Part shown: piece by piece, positions 55,435 through 64,000 of the stretch
Layout: each line of letters begins with the position of its first letter
How positions within the stretch are numbered: position 1 is the first letter of the stretch
Assembly: GCA_023511295.1 (NCBI GenBank)
Contig: JAIMBT010000010.1
Location: 1 to 64,000, forward strand
Length of the DNA stretch: 64,000 nt
Source of the DNA: Alicyclobacillus sp.
GTDB taxonomy: Bacteria; Bacillota; Bacilli; Alicyclobacillales; Alicyclobacillaceae
Direction: 5' to 3'
The notes under the pieces: model-generated
Told to the model about the DNA's origin: nothing
Database searches by the model: none
What the model saw: the letters and a program-made list of their open reading frames with translations, nothing else
Position numbers and translations under genes: made by a program

Positions 55435-56559
55435 TTATGGCTCGTTGAGCCAGTCGGCCGAGAGCGTCCCCACCTCGTCGAGATCATCGTCGAGGTCCGG
55501 TGTCAAGCGGCCGAACATCCCGAGCTCGGCAGCCTGGGTCTCGCTCTTGATATCTATCTTCCAACCTGTCAGCTTGGCGGCCAATCGAGCGTTTTGGCCC
55601 TCTTTGCCGATAGCCAGTGACAACTGGTAGTCAGGGACCACCGCACGGGCAATCCGCTCGTCTTCCATAATCTGCACACTGGTCACCTTTGCCGGCGACA
55701 GGCTGTTGGCTACAAACTCCTCCGGGACCTCGCTCCACTGGATGATATCGACTTTCTCCCCGTGCAGCTCACTCACGACCGCCTGCACGCGCATTCCCCG
55801 GGAGCCGACACACGCCCCAATCGGGTCCACGTCTGGATTCTTCGAATACACGGCGATCTTGGAGCGGTACCCCGCCTCGCGGGCCACGCTCTTGATCTCG
55901 ACAACACCCTCGTAGATCTCCGGCACCTCAAATTCGAACAGCCGCTTGAGGAGTCCCGGGTGCGTTCGCGACAAGACAATCTGGGGACCTTTCGTCGTCC
56001 GTTCGACGCGTGTGATGTAGGCCTTAATCCGGTCCCCCATCTGAAAGCGGTCGGTCGGCATCTGTTCCGACGCCGGGAGAACCGCTTCGGTTTGACCGAG
56101 TTCCACATACACCGCGCGGGCGTCCTGGCGTTGGACCACCCCCGTGACAATGTCCTCTTCGCGATCAATAAACTTGTTGTACACAATCGAACGCTCTGCC
56201 TCGCGAATGCGCTGCGTCACCACTTGCTTCGCGGTTTGCGCCGCAATCCGCCCGAAGTCGCGCGGCGTAACCTCAATCTCCACCACATCTCCCAACTGGT
56301 ACGTCGGCAGAATGTCCATCGCGGCATCGAGCGAGATCTCAAGGCGGGTGTCGGTCGGCGACTCGACCACTGTCTTGCGCGCGAACACGTGCACCTCGCC
56401 GGAGTCGCGACCAATCTCGACGCGCACGTTCGGCGCAGAGTTGAAGTTGCGCTTGTACGCAGAGATGAGCGCCGCTTCAATCGCTTCGAGTAGCGTGTCT
56501 TTGTCAATCCCTTTCTCCTTGGCCAGTTGATCCAACGCTTCAATAAATTCGACGTTCAT
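55435..56559 (-). CDS. nusA: Transcription termination/antitermination factor NusA
   Basis: 374 residues. N-terminal RNA-polymerase-binding domain (EFIEALDQLAKEKGIDKDTLLEAI), S1 domain (DIVTGVVQRQDARAVYVELG), and two KH domains (VDPIGACVGSRGMRVQAVV; YQLSLAIGKEGQNARLAAKL). It ends in a short acidic tail and lacks the C-terminal repeats of enterobacterial NusA, as usual in Firmicutes. The ATG at 56559 has GGGGGAG ten bases upstream. Confidence 0.97.
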   Translation of the reverse strand: MNVEFIEALDQLAKEKGIDKDTLLEAIEAALISAYKRNFNSAPNVRVEIGRDSGEVHVFARKTVVESPTDTRLEISLDAAMDILPTYQLGDVVEIEVTPRDFGRIAAQTAKQVVTQRIREAERSIVYNKFIDREEDIVTGVVQRQDARAVYVELGQTEAVLPASEQMPTDRFQMGDRIKAYITRVERTTKGPQIVLSRTHPGLLKRLFEFEVPEIYEGVVEIKSVAREAGYRSKIAVYSKNPDVDPIGACVGSRGMRVQAVVSELHGEKVDIIQWSEVPEEFVANSLSPAKVTSVQIMEDERIARAVVPDYQLSLAIGKEGQNARLAAKLTGWKIDIKSETQAAELGMFGRLTPDLDDDLDEVGTLSADWLNEP

Positions 56560-56649
56560 GGAATGGTGTCTCCCCCTTTCACCGCCACAGCACCCAACCA
56601 GAAACCACCCGTCGAGTGCAGACGGCACCCACACCATACGGTGTATGGA

Positions 56650-57123
56650 CTAAAACTCCACGGCAAGGCGGGCTGCAGCGACCTTGTCCGTGGGAATCAC
56701 CACGGTCTTCCTCACGCCTTTCGCGTTGTAAGACAGCGTCAGCGCTTCATCGGTGTACGACAGCAGCTCACCTTCATAGAACTTCCTGCCGCACAACGCC
56801 TCGTAGAGCGAGACGTGGACAAAGCTGCCGACCGCCCGCTGGTAGTCCGCCGGCTTCTTTAACGGCCGCTCCAGCCCCGGGGAAGAAACCTCGAGAAAGT
56901 ACGAATCCGGGATAGGATCGACCTCGTCCAGGACATCTGACAACTGTTCGCTGACCCGACTGCAGTCATCGATATCGACGCCCTCCGGCTTGTCGACAAA
57001 GACGCGAAGGTACCAGTTGCCACCTTCCTTCTTGTACTCGACGTCGACCAGTTCCAGTCCAGCCGCGGACACAATCGGCTCAGCCAGTCGTTCTACGATG
57101 TCCGTCACGCGCTCTTTCGGCAC
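56650..57123 (-). CDS. rimP: Ribosome maturation factor RimP
   Basis: 157 residues, needed for 30S assembly. Signature segments are GLELVDVEYKKEGGNWYLRVF and DSYFLEVSSPGLERPLKKP. The GTG at 57123 follows GGGAGGAACC. First gene of the translation operon; a promoter and a hairpin-bearing leader of about 150 bases lie upstream. In B. subtilis polC is its direct upstream neighbour; here typA-tdk intervene. Confidence 0.95.
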   Translation of the reverse strand: MPKERVTDIVERLAEPIVSAAGLELVDVEYKKEGGNWYLRVFVDKPEGVDIDDCSRVSEQLSDVLDEVDPIPDSYFLEVSSPGLERPLKKPADYQRAVGSFVHVSLYEALCGRKFYEGELLSYTDEALTLSYNAKGVRKTVVIPTDKVAAARLAVEF

Positions 57124-57224
57124 GAAGGTTCCTCCCTTGCCAGCCTGCATCGCACGGGTCGTCTGGGGCGCGGGGCTGAACACCGCCAGGGGGTCGGCAC
57201 ACCGCAACGCCACCGCTCATGCAA

Positions 57225-57250
57225 CGAAGAGTGGGTTTCCCCACTCTTCG
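57225..57250 (-). promoter_or_regulatory. Leader hairpin of the rimP operon
   Basis: 11-bp perfect stem CGAAGAGTGGG/CCCACTCTTCG with a 4-base loop, about 25 bases after the predicted rimP transcription start. No U-tract follows on either strand, so it is not a simple terminator. It may stabilise the 5' end or bind a regulator. Confidence 0.5.
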
Positions 57251-57282
57251 CGTCCGTCCCTATACGAAGCCTAACGATCTGG

Positions 57283-57311
57283 AGTATACCACGATCCGCT
57301 GGAAATGGCAA
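57283..57311 (-). promoter_or_regulatory. Sigma-A promoter of rimP-nusA-infB operon
   Basis: TTGCCA (complement of 57306-57311), 17 bases, TATACT (complement of 57283-57288); each box matches consensus at 5 of 6. It stands back to back with the typA promoter. Confidence 0.85.
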
Positions 57312-57331
57312 ACCAAAGATTTTCTCGCACG

Positions 57332-57360
57332 TTGCACGGCGCCGGCGGAGGTGGTATGTT
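57332..57360 (+). promoter_or_regulatory. Candidate sigma-A promoter of typA
   Basis: TTGCAC (57332-57337), 17 bases, TATGTT (57355-57360). Predicted start near 57367, about 24 bases before the typA ATG, which has GAGGT five bases upstream. Confidence 0.6.
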
Positions 57361-57390
57361 CAGTACCGCGCAGAGAAAGCGAGGTCCTTC

Positions 57391-59235
57391 ATGAAAACGA
57401 CGAATCAGTTGCGGAACGTCGCCATTGTGGCCCACGTGGACCACGGGAAGACCAGCTTGGTGGACCAGTTGCTTCGCCAGTCGGGTCTGTTCCGGTCCAA
57501 CGAACAGATACAGGAACGAGCACTCGACTCGAACGAGTTGGAGCGCGAACGAGGCATCACCATCCTCGCCAAGAACACCGCCATCCCGTACCACGACGTG
57601 AAAATCAACATCGTCGACACACCCGGTCACGCCGACTTCAGCGGCGAGGTCGAGCGGATCGTCAAGATGGTCGACGGCGTGCTGTTGGTGGTGGATGCCT
57701 TTGAAGGCGTCATGCCGCAAACGAAGTTCGTGCTCAGCCGCGCACTCGCCGAAGGGTTGACGCCGATTGTCGTGGTCAACAAGATTGACCGGCCGGCGGC
57801 CCGGCCGCTTGAGGTCGTGGACGAGGTTCTGGACCTGTTCATTGACCTTGGCGCCACGGAAGAGCAGTGCGACTTTCCCGTCATCTACGCCTCGGCCCTT
57901 CAGGGTATCGCGAGCCGGTCCGCAGAGGCGCCGGGAACGGACATGCGCCCTTTGTTTGACGCCATCGTCGAACACATCCCGGCCCCAGATGCGAAGATGG
58001 ACGGCCCGCTGCAGTGGCAGGTCACGATGCTCGACTACAACGAATTTCTTGGTCGGATTGGCATCGGCCGCGTGGCGCGCGGCACGTTGCACGCCGGACA
58101 AACGGTGGCAGTGACGCGTCGCGACGGCAGTGTCACGCGCGCGCGCGTCAGCAAGTTGTTCGGCTTCGAAGGGCTCCGGCGCATTGAGGTCGAGTCTGCC
58201 GTAGCCGGCGACATTGTCGCGGTTGCAGGCATTGCCGAGCTCACGGTCGGCGAGACCGTGTGTGACGCGGACCACCCGGAGGCCCTGCCGCTGCTGCAGA
58301 TTGACGAACCGACGCTCGAGATGGCCTTCCTCGTCAATGACAGCCCGCTCGCTGGGCGCGAAGGCACCCACGTCACGTCGCGCAAGCTGCGGGACCGACT
58401 GTTCGCGGAGACGGAAGCGGATGTCTCCCTGCGCGTCTCCGAGACCGAGGACGCGGACACGTTCCTCGTCGCGAGCCGAGGCGAGTTGCACCTGTCCATC
58501 CTGATTGAGAAGATGCGCCGCGAAGGCTACGAGTTTCAGGTGTCGAAGCCGCAGGTGATTGTCAAGCGCATCGACGGCCAACTGCTGGAGCCCGTGGAGA
58601 CGCTGGTGGTCGACGTGCCGAGCGATGCGGTGGGTGCGGTGATTGAAGCGCTCGGAGACCGCAAAGCGGAGATGCAAAGCCTGACCCCGTCGGCCTCGGG
58701 CGAGTCCACACGACTCGAGTTCACCGTGCCTTCGCGCGGGCTGATTGGCTTTCGCACGGAGTTTCTCACCTTGACGCGTGGCTACGGGACGATGCACCAC
58801 ACCTTCCTCGAATACGGCCCGTGGCGCGGGGACGTCATCACGCGGCGTCAGGGCGTGCTCGTTTCCATGGACGACGGCCCAGCGACGGCCTACAGTTTGC
58901 AGAACCTGGAGGACCGCGGCGTGATGTTCATCACGCCCGGAACCATCGTGTACGAGGGCATGATTGTCGGCGAACACACGCGGGAGAACGACCTCACCGT
59001 CAACGTGACGCGACAAAAGCACATGACCAACGTGCGGTCTTCGACGAAAGACGAGACCACCCGAATGAAGGCACCGCGATTGCTCAGCCTGGAGGCGGCC
59101 ATCACGTATATCGAAGACGATGAGCTCTGCGAGATCACGCCGCAGACCTTCCGCCTTCGCAAACGCGTTTTAAACAAGAGCGAGCGGGAGAAGGCACAAA
59201 AGCGCGCCCGGACCACGGCTGAGTCTGGCGTCTGA
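57391..59235 (+). CDS. typA: GTP-binding ribosome-associated protein TypA/BipA
   Basis: EF-G-like GTPase, 614 residues, that binds ribosomes under stress and aids 50S assembly at low temperature. G motifs [27 protein letters not shown] (switch I), [14 protein letters not shown] and VVNKIDRP; beta-barrel, two ferredoxin-like domains, and the TypA C-terminal domain with [15 protein letters not shown]. Plus strand, opposite to its surroundings. Not at this locus in B. subtilis. Confidence 0.97.
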   Translation: MKTTNQLRNVAIVAHVDHGKTSLVDQLLRQSGLFRSNEQIQERALDSNELERERGITILAKNTAIPYHDVKINIVDTPGHADFSGEVERIVKMVDGVLLVVDAFEGVMPQTKFVLSRALAEGLTPIVVVNKIDRPAARPLEVVDEVLDLFIDLGATEEQCDFPVIYASALQGIASRSAEAPGTDMRPLFDAIVEHIPAPDAKMDGPLQWQVTMLDYNEFLGRIGIGRVARGTLHAGQTVAVTRRDGSVTRARVSKLFGFEGLRRIEVESAVAGDIVAVAGIAELTVGETVCDADHPEALPLLQIDEPTLEMAFLVNDSPLAGREGTHVTSRKLRDRLFAETEADVSLRVSETEDADTFLVASRGELHLSILIEKMRREGYEFQVSKPQVIVKRIDGQLLEPVETLVVDVPSDAVGAVIEALGDRKAEMQSLTPSASGESTRLEFTVPSRGLIGFRTEFLTLTRGYGTMHHTFLEYGPWRGDVITRRQGVLVSMDDGPATAYSLQNLEDRGVMFITPGTIVYEGMIVGEHTRENDLTVNVTRQKHMTNVRSSTKDETTRMKAPRLLSLEAAITYIEDDELCEITPQTFRLRKRVLNKSEREKAQKRARTTAESGV

Positions 59236-59322
59236 GCGGGCAGGAGATGCCCCGGGCGGCAGCGAACCGATGAAGGTACAGGGCGGCATAGGACGACATC
59301 TGGCGGCGGGAGGTTGGAGGGC

Positions 59323-60090
59323 ATGTATGACATCTCGGTTCCAGATGCGGGCCATCTCCTGGTCATCACTGGCAACATGATGTCCGGAAAGACAGAGGAA
59401 CTGATTGCCCGGGTTCGGACCCTGGAGCGGGTGGAGTCGATTCGCGCCCAAGCGGCCCTGCGCGAGGGCGTGTTCTACGAACCGCGAAAAATTGGCGTGT
59501 ACAAGCACGGCTTGGACGTCCGGTATTCGGACACCGAGATCGCCAGCCATGGCGGTCAGCGCATGGAGGCTCGCCCTGTGGCAAGCGCGGAGGACCTGCT
59601 CGAAGACGTCGTCCGCCGACAGTGCCGCATCGTCGCGTGCGACGAAGTGCAGTTCTTCATGGAGCAGGACGGCAACGGCTACGTCATCGTCGAGGTGTTG
59701 GCCGAACTGTTGCGACACCAGTGTCACGTCATCGTCTCCGGTCTGGACAAGGACTTTCGCGGGATGCCCTTCGGTCCGATGGGAGACATCCTCGCCCTGG
59801 CCGACGAGCGCGTGACCCTGACGTCGACGTGCGTGCGCTGCGGAGCACCCGCGGTCCTGCCGCAGCGGCTGATTGACGGCCGCCCCGCCGACTGGAACGA
59901 TCCGGTCGTGTTCCCGGGCGCGATGGAGGCCTATGAACCTCGCTGCCGGCGCTGCCATGTCACGTTCTACTCGGGACCCGCCCGACTGCCGATGGCGCGC
60001 CTGAAAGCCGCGGCCGCAGTGGATGCGCCCGCGACTGTCGATGCGCACGACGACAATGCGCCACAGGGAGAAGGAAAAGCTCGGGAATGA
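59323..60090 (+). CDS. tdk: Thymidine kinase
   Basis: Type II (TK1-like) enzyme of the thymidine salvage route, 255 residues, longer than usual by a C-terminal Ala/Asp/Glu tail of roughly 50 residues. P-loop TGNMMSGKTEELI, the DEVQFF Mg-binding motif, GLDKDFRG lid region, and a zinc site from CVRCGAPA and CRRCHVTF. The ATG at 59323 is preferred to a TTG three codons earlier because GGGAGG abuts the TTG. Follows typA by 87 bases. Confidence 0.92.
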   Translation: MYDISVPDAGHLLVITGNMMSGKTEELIARVRTLERVESIRAQAALREGVFYEPRKIGVYKHGLDVRYSDTEIASHGGQRMEARPVASAEDLLEDVVRRQCRIVACDEVQFFMEQDGNGYVIVEVLAELLRHQCHVIVSGLDKDFRGMPFGPMGDILALADERVTLTSTCVRCGAPAVLPQRLIDGRPADWNDPVVFPGAMEAYEPRCRRCHVTFYSGPARLPMARLKAAAAVDAPATVDAHDDNAPQGEGKARE

Positions 60091-60159
60091 CCGAGGACGC
60101 ACCGTTGACGAAACGTCACAAAGGCCACCCAGAATTCAACCGTCATTGACCTGCAAAGA

Positions 60160-60190
60160 GGCGTGCCGTGTGGCACGCCATTCGTTTTTT
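60160..60190 (+). terminator. Terminator of typA-tdk, possibly also of polC
   Basis: 8-bp stem GGCGTGCC/GGCACGCC (60160-60167 and 60172-60179), GTGT loop, then a run of six T on the plus strand (60185-60190). On the minus strand the same stem is followed by TCTTTGC, so it may also act for polC. About 100 bases between it and the polC stop show no gene. Confidence 0.8.
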
Positions 60191-60292
60191 AGATCATTTG
60201 AAGGACGGTCGCAGGAACGGACTTCGAGAAGTCACCCGGTCCGAAGTCACGCAGCGCCTCCCACTCGCCATCGCAGTGTCCCGCCGTCGACT

Positions 60293-63200
60293 TCACGAGA
60301 GTTCAAACAGCGACAATTGGTTTGTCTCCGGCAGTCCAGCCAGGCAGCCGAGACCGTCGAGGATTTCAATCACCGTCTTCGAGACGCGGCTTCGAGTCTG
60401 TAGGTCCTCAATGGAGAGGAACGGCCCCTCCTGCGCGGCGCTGTGCAGGCTCTTCGCAGCGGCTTCGCCCACGCCCGGGATGGCGGCAAACGGCGGACGC
60501 AGCGCCTGTTGCTCGGGCTCCATCACAAAGCGGGTTGACTCCGACTGGTAGAGGTCGACGGGCAGGAAGCGAAACCCGCGAACGACCATCTCCAGTGCCA
60601 CTTCGAGCACCGTCAGCAGGCTCTTCTCTTTTGGCAGAGCGGCATTGCCTTTCGCTTCAATCTCTTCAATCCGCTTGACAATCGCATCTCGCCCCTGGGT
60701 CATCAGCTCGACGTCAAAGTCGTCCGCTCGCACGGTGAAGTAGGCAGCGTAGAAGGCCAGTGGGTGATGGATTTTGAACCACGCAATCCGGACAGCCATC
60801 AGGACGTACGCCGCTGCGTGGGCCTTCGGGAACATGTACTTAATGCGGCGCCCGGACTCGATATACCAATCTGGCACGCCGAACTCACGCATGTACGCCT
60901 CGTCCTGTTCCGTGACGCCTTTTCCTTTGCGGATGGACTCCATGATCTTGAACGCCCGGGACGGATCGAGCCCCTTGTAAATCAGGTAGACCATGATGTC
61001 GTCGCGGGCGCAGATGACCTCCGACAGCGTCGCAATCCCCTTGCGGATGAGGTCCTGCGCGTTGTTCAGCCAGACGTCGGTGCCGTGGGACAGCCCGGAA
61101 ATCCGCACCAGCTCGGAGAAGGTCGTCGGCCGCGTGTCCTCCAGCATCTGGCGCACGAACTTCGTGCCAAACTCCGGAATGGCGTACGTCCCGGTGACCG
61201 ACCGGATGTCCTCAGGCCGCACCCCGAGTGTCTCGGTGCCGCTGAACAGGCCCAGTACCTTCGGGTCGTCGAGCGGGATGGTCTTCGGGTCGACGCCTGT
61301 GAGGTCTTGCAGCATGCGGATCACGGTCGGATCGTCGTGGCCGAGAATGTCGAGCTTCAGCAGACAACTCTCCAACCCCGAATGGTAGTCGAAGTGTGTG
61401 GTCCGCATGCCCGCGTTCAGGTCGTCCGCCGGGTATTGAACCGGTGTGAAGTCGTAGATCGACTTGTGTGACGGCACAACCACCATCCCGCCAGGATGCT
61501 GCCCCGTTGTCCGTTTGACGCCTGTACAACCCGCGACGAGCCGGTCGATCTCGGCGTTGCGCAACACCAGGCCGCGCTCCTCAGCAAACTTGCGCACGTA
61601 CCCGTAAGCTGTTTTCTCCGCCACCGTCGAGATGGTCCCCGCACGGAACACGTGGTCCTCGCCAAACAGTTCCACGGTGTAGCGGTGTGCGCGCGGTTGA
61701 TACTCGCCGGAGAAGTTCAGGTCGATATCCGGGACCTTGTCCCCGTTGAATCCGAGGAACGTCTCAAACGGGATGTCCTGGCCGTCCTTCACCAGATGCG
61801 CACCGCAGCGCGGGCAGTCTTTGTCCGGGAGGTCAAAGCCGGAGCCGACCGATCCGTCTTCCACGAACTCGCTGTAGCGGCATTCTGGGCAGCGGTAGTG
61901 CGGCGGCAACGGGTTCACTTCGGTGATATCCGTCATCGTCGCGACGAGCGAAGATCCAACCGACCCCCGGCTGCCGACCAGGTATCCGTCCGACAGGGAT
62001 TTCACCACCAGCTTGTGCGCGATGTAGTAGATGACCGAGAACCCGTGGCTGATGATGGAGTGCAATTCCTTTTTCAGCCGAGCCTCCACGATTTCTGGAA
62101 GCGGATCTCCATACCACGCTCGCGCCCGCTCGTACGACATCCGCTGAATCGCTTCCTCTGCCCCGTCGATGACCGGCGTGAACAGCTCGTGCGGAATGGG
62201 GCGCACGTCTTCCACGGCTTCGGCAACCTGTCGCGGTCCCGCAACAACGACGTCGTACGCCGCGTCGCCGAGGTATTGGAATTCAGCGAGCATTTCGTCG
62301 GTCGTACGCAGGTGCATCTTGGGGTGGGGTCCCGCGATGTTCTGAGATTGCAGGAAAATCTCCCGGAAGATGGCGTCCTTCGGGTTCAGGTAGTGCACGT
62401 CACCCGTGGCCACAACGGGAATGCTTAGTCGACGGCCAATCTCCAGCATCTGCCTGTGAATCTCCCGGACGCTTTCCAAACTCTGAATGAGCGACTCACG
62501 CAACAGCGGCTCGTAGTGCGAGACGGGTTGAATCTCGAGGTAATCGTAGAACTTACAGAGTTCCTCCAATTCCTCGCCCGACTTTCCGCGCAGGAACGCC
62601 TGAAACACTTCTCCCTGGTGGCACGCGCTGCCCACAAGCAGCCCTTCCCGCCGTTTGGCGAGTTCCGAGCGCGGAATCCGCGGTACGCGATGGAAGGTCT
62701 CCGTGTGTGCCCTCGACACCAGTTCGTAAAGGTTTCGCAAGCCGACGGCGTTTGCCACCAAGATGGTCGCGTGGAACGGGCGAACGCGCGTGACGTCGAC
62801 TCCCCCCTGCAGCCGGTTCAACCCGTCGAGGTCTTGGACGCCCCGCGCTTGCGCCGCTTCGAGGAGCTTCAGGAACACCTTGGCGGTTGCTTCCGAATCC
62901 GCAAGCGCCCGGTGGTGGTTGACCAACTGCACCTCGAACTTCTGCGTGAGCGTCTTGAGCCGATAGTTCTTCTCTCCCGGAAACAGCGAACGGGCGAGCG
63001 CGAGGGTGTCTATCACCGGTTGTGTCCAGTCCGGCATCCCCACGCGGCGCGCGCACTGGCCGAGGAACCCGACGTCGAACTCCGCATTGTGCGCGACCAT
63101 CACAGCGTCCTGAGCAAAGTCGCGGAACCGCCGCAAAGCTTCGTCCAGCTTCGGCTGACCCGTTACCATGTCTTGGGTGATTCCCGTAAGCTCCGATATC

Positions 63201-64000
63201 TTCGCAGACAGTGTACGCTCCGGGTCAATCAAGATGGCAAACGTATCGACCACTTCGCCGCCCGCGACTTTGACCGCGGCCAGTTCAATCAACGTGTCTT
63301 CGCGCGCATTGAGGCCGGTCGTCTCGGTGTCAAACACGACAAACGTGGCCTGTGCAAGGTCGACCGCGGCCGGTCGGTAGACAATGGGGGCACCGTCGTC
63401 GACGACGTACGCCTCAACACCGAGCAGCACCTTCACCCCGTGTTTACGTCCCGCCTCGTAGGCCTCCGGGAACACCTGCACGCCGCCGTGGTCCGTCACC
63501 GCAATGGCAGGGTGACCCCATTTCGCCGCTTGTTCGATGAATGCCGCCACCGGCGTCACGCCGTCGAGACTCGACATCGCCGTGTGCAGGTGCAGTTCAA
63601 TCCGCTTCTCCGGCGCGTCGTCCGTCCGCTCGCGAACCGCGGCTGGCTGCATGTCCTGTACCATCAGAACCAGTTCTTTCGCGTACGTATCGAACTGCAC
63701 CGACCCTTGCAGCCGGACCCGCACGCCGTCGCGCAGGTCCGCCAGGGCCTGCAACTGACGGTCTGTCGAGGCGAACAGTTTCGCCGAGATGGAATCCTCG
63801 TCATCCGTGATGTTGAACTGGACGAGCGTGCGGCCGCTCGCCAGGGTGCGCGTCTCGTGACGAAACACGCGCCCCTCGACCACCACGCGGCGCATCTCGT
63901 CGGCAATCTGGCGGATAGGGATTGGGTCCTCCTCGATGGCACGTCCGATGCACAAGGGCTGTGCGGGCTCTTCGTCATCTCTCCGACGGCGCACGTACGG
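60293..64000 (-). CDS. polC: DNA polymerase III PolC (partial, N-terminus beyond the window)
   Basis: Replicative polymerase of low-GC Gram-positives. 1235 codons are visible, open to the right edge; PolC is usually about 1440 residues, so roughly 200 N-terminal residues lie outside. In order: OB fold (VEGRVFRHETRTLASG), PHP with IELHLHTAMSSLDG, the inserted proofreading exonuclease FVVFDTETTGLNARED, a zinc-finger (CPECRY and CPRCG), and the catalytic PDIDLNFSGEYQ. The C-terminal QLSLF is a beta-clamp-binding motif. In B. subtilis it precedes rimP directly. Confidence 0.97.
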   Translation of the reverse strand, partial: PYVRRRRDDEEPAQPLCIGRAIEEDPIPIRQIADEMRRVVVEGRVFRHETRTLASGRTLVQFNITDDEDSISAKLFASTDRQLQALADLRDGVRVRLQGSVQFDTYAKELVLMVQDMQPAAVRERTDDAPEKRIELHLHTAMSSLDGVTPVAAFIEQAAKWGHPAIAVTDHGGVQVFPEAYEAGRKHGVKVLLGVEAYVVDDGAPIVYRPAAVDLAQATFVVFDTETTGLNAREDTLIELAAVKVAGGEVVDTFAILIDPERTLSAKISELTGITQDMVTGQPKLDEALRRFRDFAQDAVMVAHNAEFDVGFLGQCARRVGMPDWTQPVIDTLALARSLFPGEKNYRLKTLTQKFEVQLVNHHRALADSEATAKVFLKLLEAAQARGVQDLDGLNRLQGGVDVTRVRPFHATILVANAVGLRNLYELVSRAHTETFHRVPRIPRSELAKRREGLLVGSACHQGEVFQAFLRGKSGEELEELCKFYDYLEIQPVSHYEPLLRESLIQSLESVREIHRQMLEIGRRLSIPVVATGDVHYLNPKDAIFREIFLQSQNIAGPHPKMHLRTTDEMLAEFQYLGDAAYDVVVAGPRQVAEAVEDVRPIPHELFTPVIDGAEEAIQRMSYERARAWYGDPLPEIVEARLKKELHSIISHGFSVIYYIAHKLVVKSLSDGYLVGSRGSVGSSLVATMTDITEVNPLPPHYRCPECRYSEFVEDGSVGSGFDLPDKDCPRCGAHLVKDGQDIPFETFLGFNGDKVPDIDLNFSGEYQPRAHRYTVELFGEDHVFRAGTISTVAEKTAYGYVRKFAEERGLVLRNAEIDRLVAGCTGVKRTTGQHPGGMVVVPSHKSIYDFTPVQYPADDLNAGMRTTHFDYHSGLESCLLKLDILGHDDPTVIRMLQDLTGVDPKTIPLDDPKVLGLFSGTETLGVRPEDIRSVTGTYAIPEFGTKFVRQMLEDTRPTTFSELVRISGLSHGTDVWLNNAQDLIRKGIATLSEVICARDDIMVYLIYKGLDPSRAFKIMESIRKGKGVTEQDEAYMREFGVPDWYIESGRRIKYMFPKAHAAAYVLMAVRIAWFKIHHPLAFYAAYFTVRADDFDVELMTQGRDAIVKRIEEIEAKGNAALPKEKSLLTVLEVALEMVVRGFRFLPVDLYQSESTRFVMEPEQQALRPPFAAIPGVGEAAAKSLHSAAQEGPFLSIEDLQTRSRVSKTVIEILDGLGCLAGLPETNQLSLFELS

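Noticed and set aside
57225-57250. Hairpin in the rimP leader as an intrinsic terminator
   Set aside because: No U-tract follows on either strand, and it lies downstream of a good promoter inside the leader.
57271-59022. 583-codon minus-strand frame opposite typA
   Set aside because: typA is complete and conserved on the other strand; the antisense frame is a high-GC artefact and would run over the rimP promoter.

Overview
The window looks like a chromosomal core segment of a GC-rich, endospore-forming Firmicute. The best guess is a member of the Alicyclobacillaceae or a relative. This is inferred from the sporulation genes (spoVS, cotE, spoIIIE, spoVF/dpaAB), the Bacillus-like gene order, GC-rich third codon positions, GGAGG ribosome binding sites and frequent GTG/TTG starts. 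Almost all genes lie on the minus strand. Exceptions are one small gene near 30.5 kb and the typA-tdk pair near 57-60 kb. No rRNA, CRISPR array, prophage or insertion sequence was seen.

Layout from left to right (transcription mostly right to left): three tRNAs (Trp, Tyr, Thr); hfq, miaA, an RsmJ-like methyltransferase, mutL and mutS; ricA and miaB; a five-gene cluster (PhzF-like protein, three YheC/YheD ATP-grasp proteins and a GS-like amidoligase fused to an ATP-grasp-like half) downstream of cotE; an M19 dipeptidase and spoVS; ymdB and rny; recX and recA with a LexA box; a DEAD-box helicase; cinA, pgsA, yajQ, rodZ and ymfK; an island of three unrecognised genes (lipoprotein, small plus-strand gene, anchored protein); spoIIIE, ylzJ and tepA; an RNase J; the dipicolinate/lysine operon dpaA-dpaB-asd-dapG-dapA; dut, an M16 peptidase and a YlxY-like deacetylase homologue; pnp and rpsO; the rimP-nusA-ylxR-ylxQ-infB-rbfA-nrnA-truB-ribF translation operon; typA and tdk (plus strand); and polC, which runs off the right edge.

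The overall order matches the polC-to-mutL region of Bacillus subtilis. Differences stand out against it: the amidoligase cluster between cotE and miaB, a helicase between cinA and recA, dut beside the M16 peptidase, typA-tdk between rimP and polC, and the unrecognised island beside spoIIIE.

The most unusual region is about 9.3-16.7 kb. Four ATP-grasp-type modules and a glutamine-synthetase-like COOH-NH2 ligase lie directly behind the coat morphogen gene cotE. This suggests an undescribed amide- or peptide-ligating activity tied to the spore surface. Readable regulatory sites include a sigma-H promoter matching the consensus before spoVS, an SOS box at recA, back-to-back sigma-A promoters for rimP and typA, and about ten intrinsic terminators.
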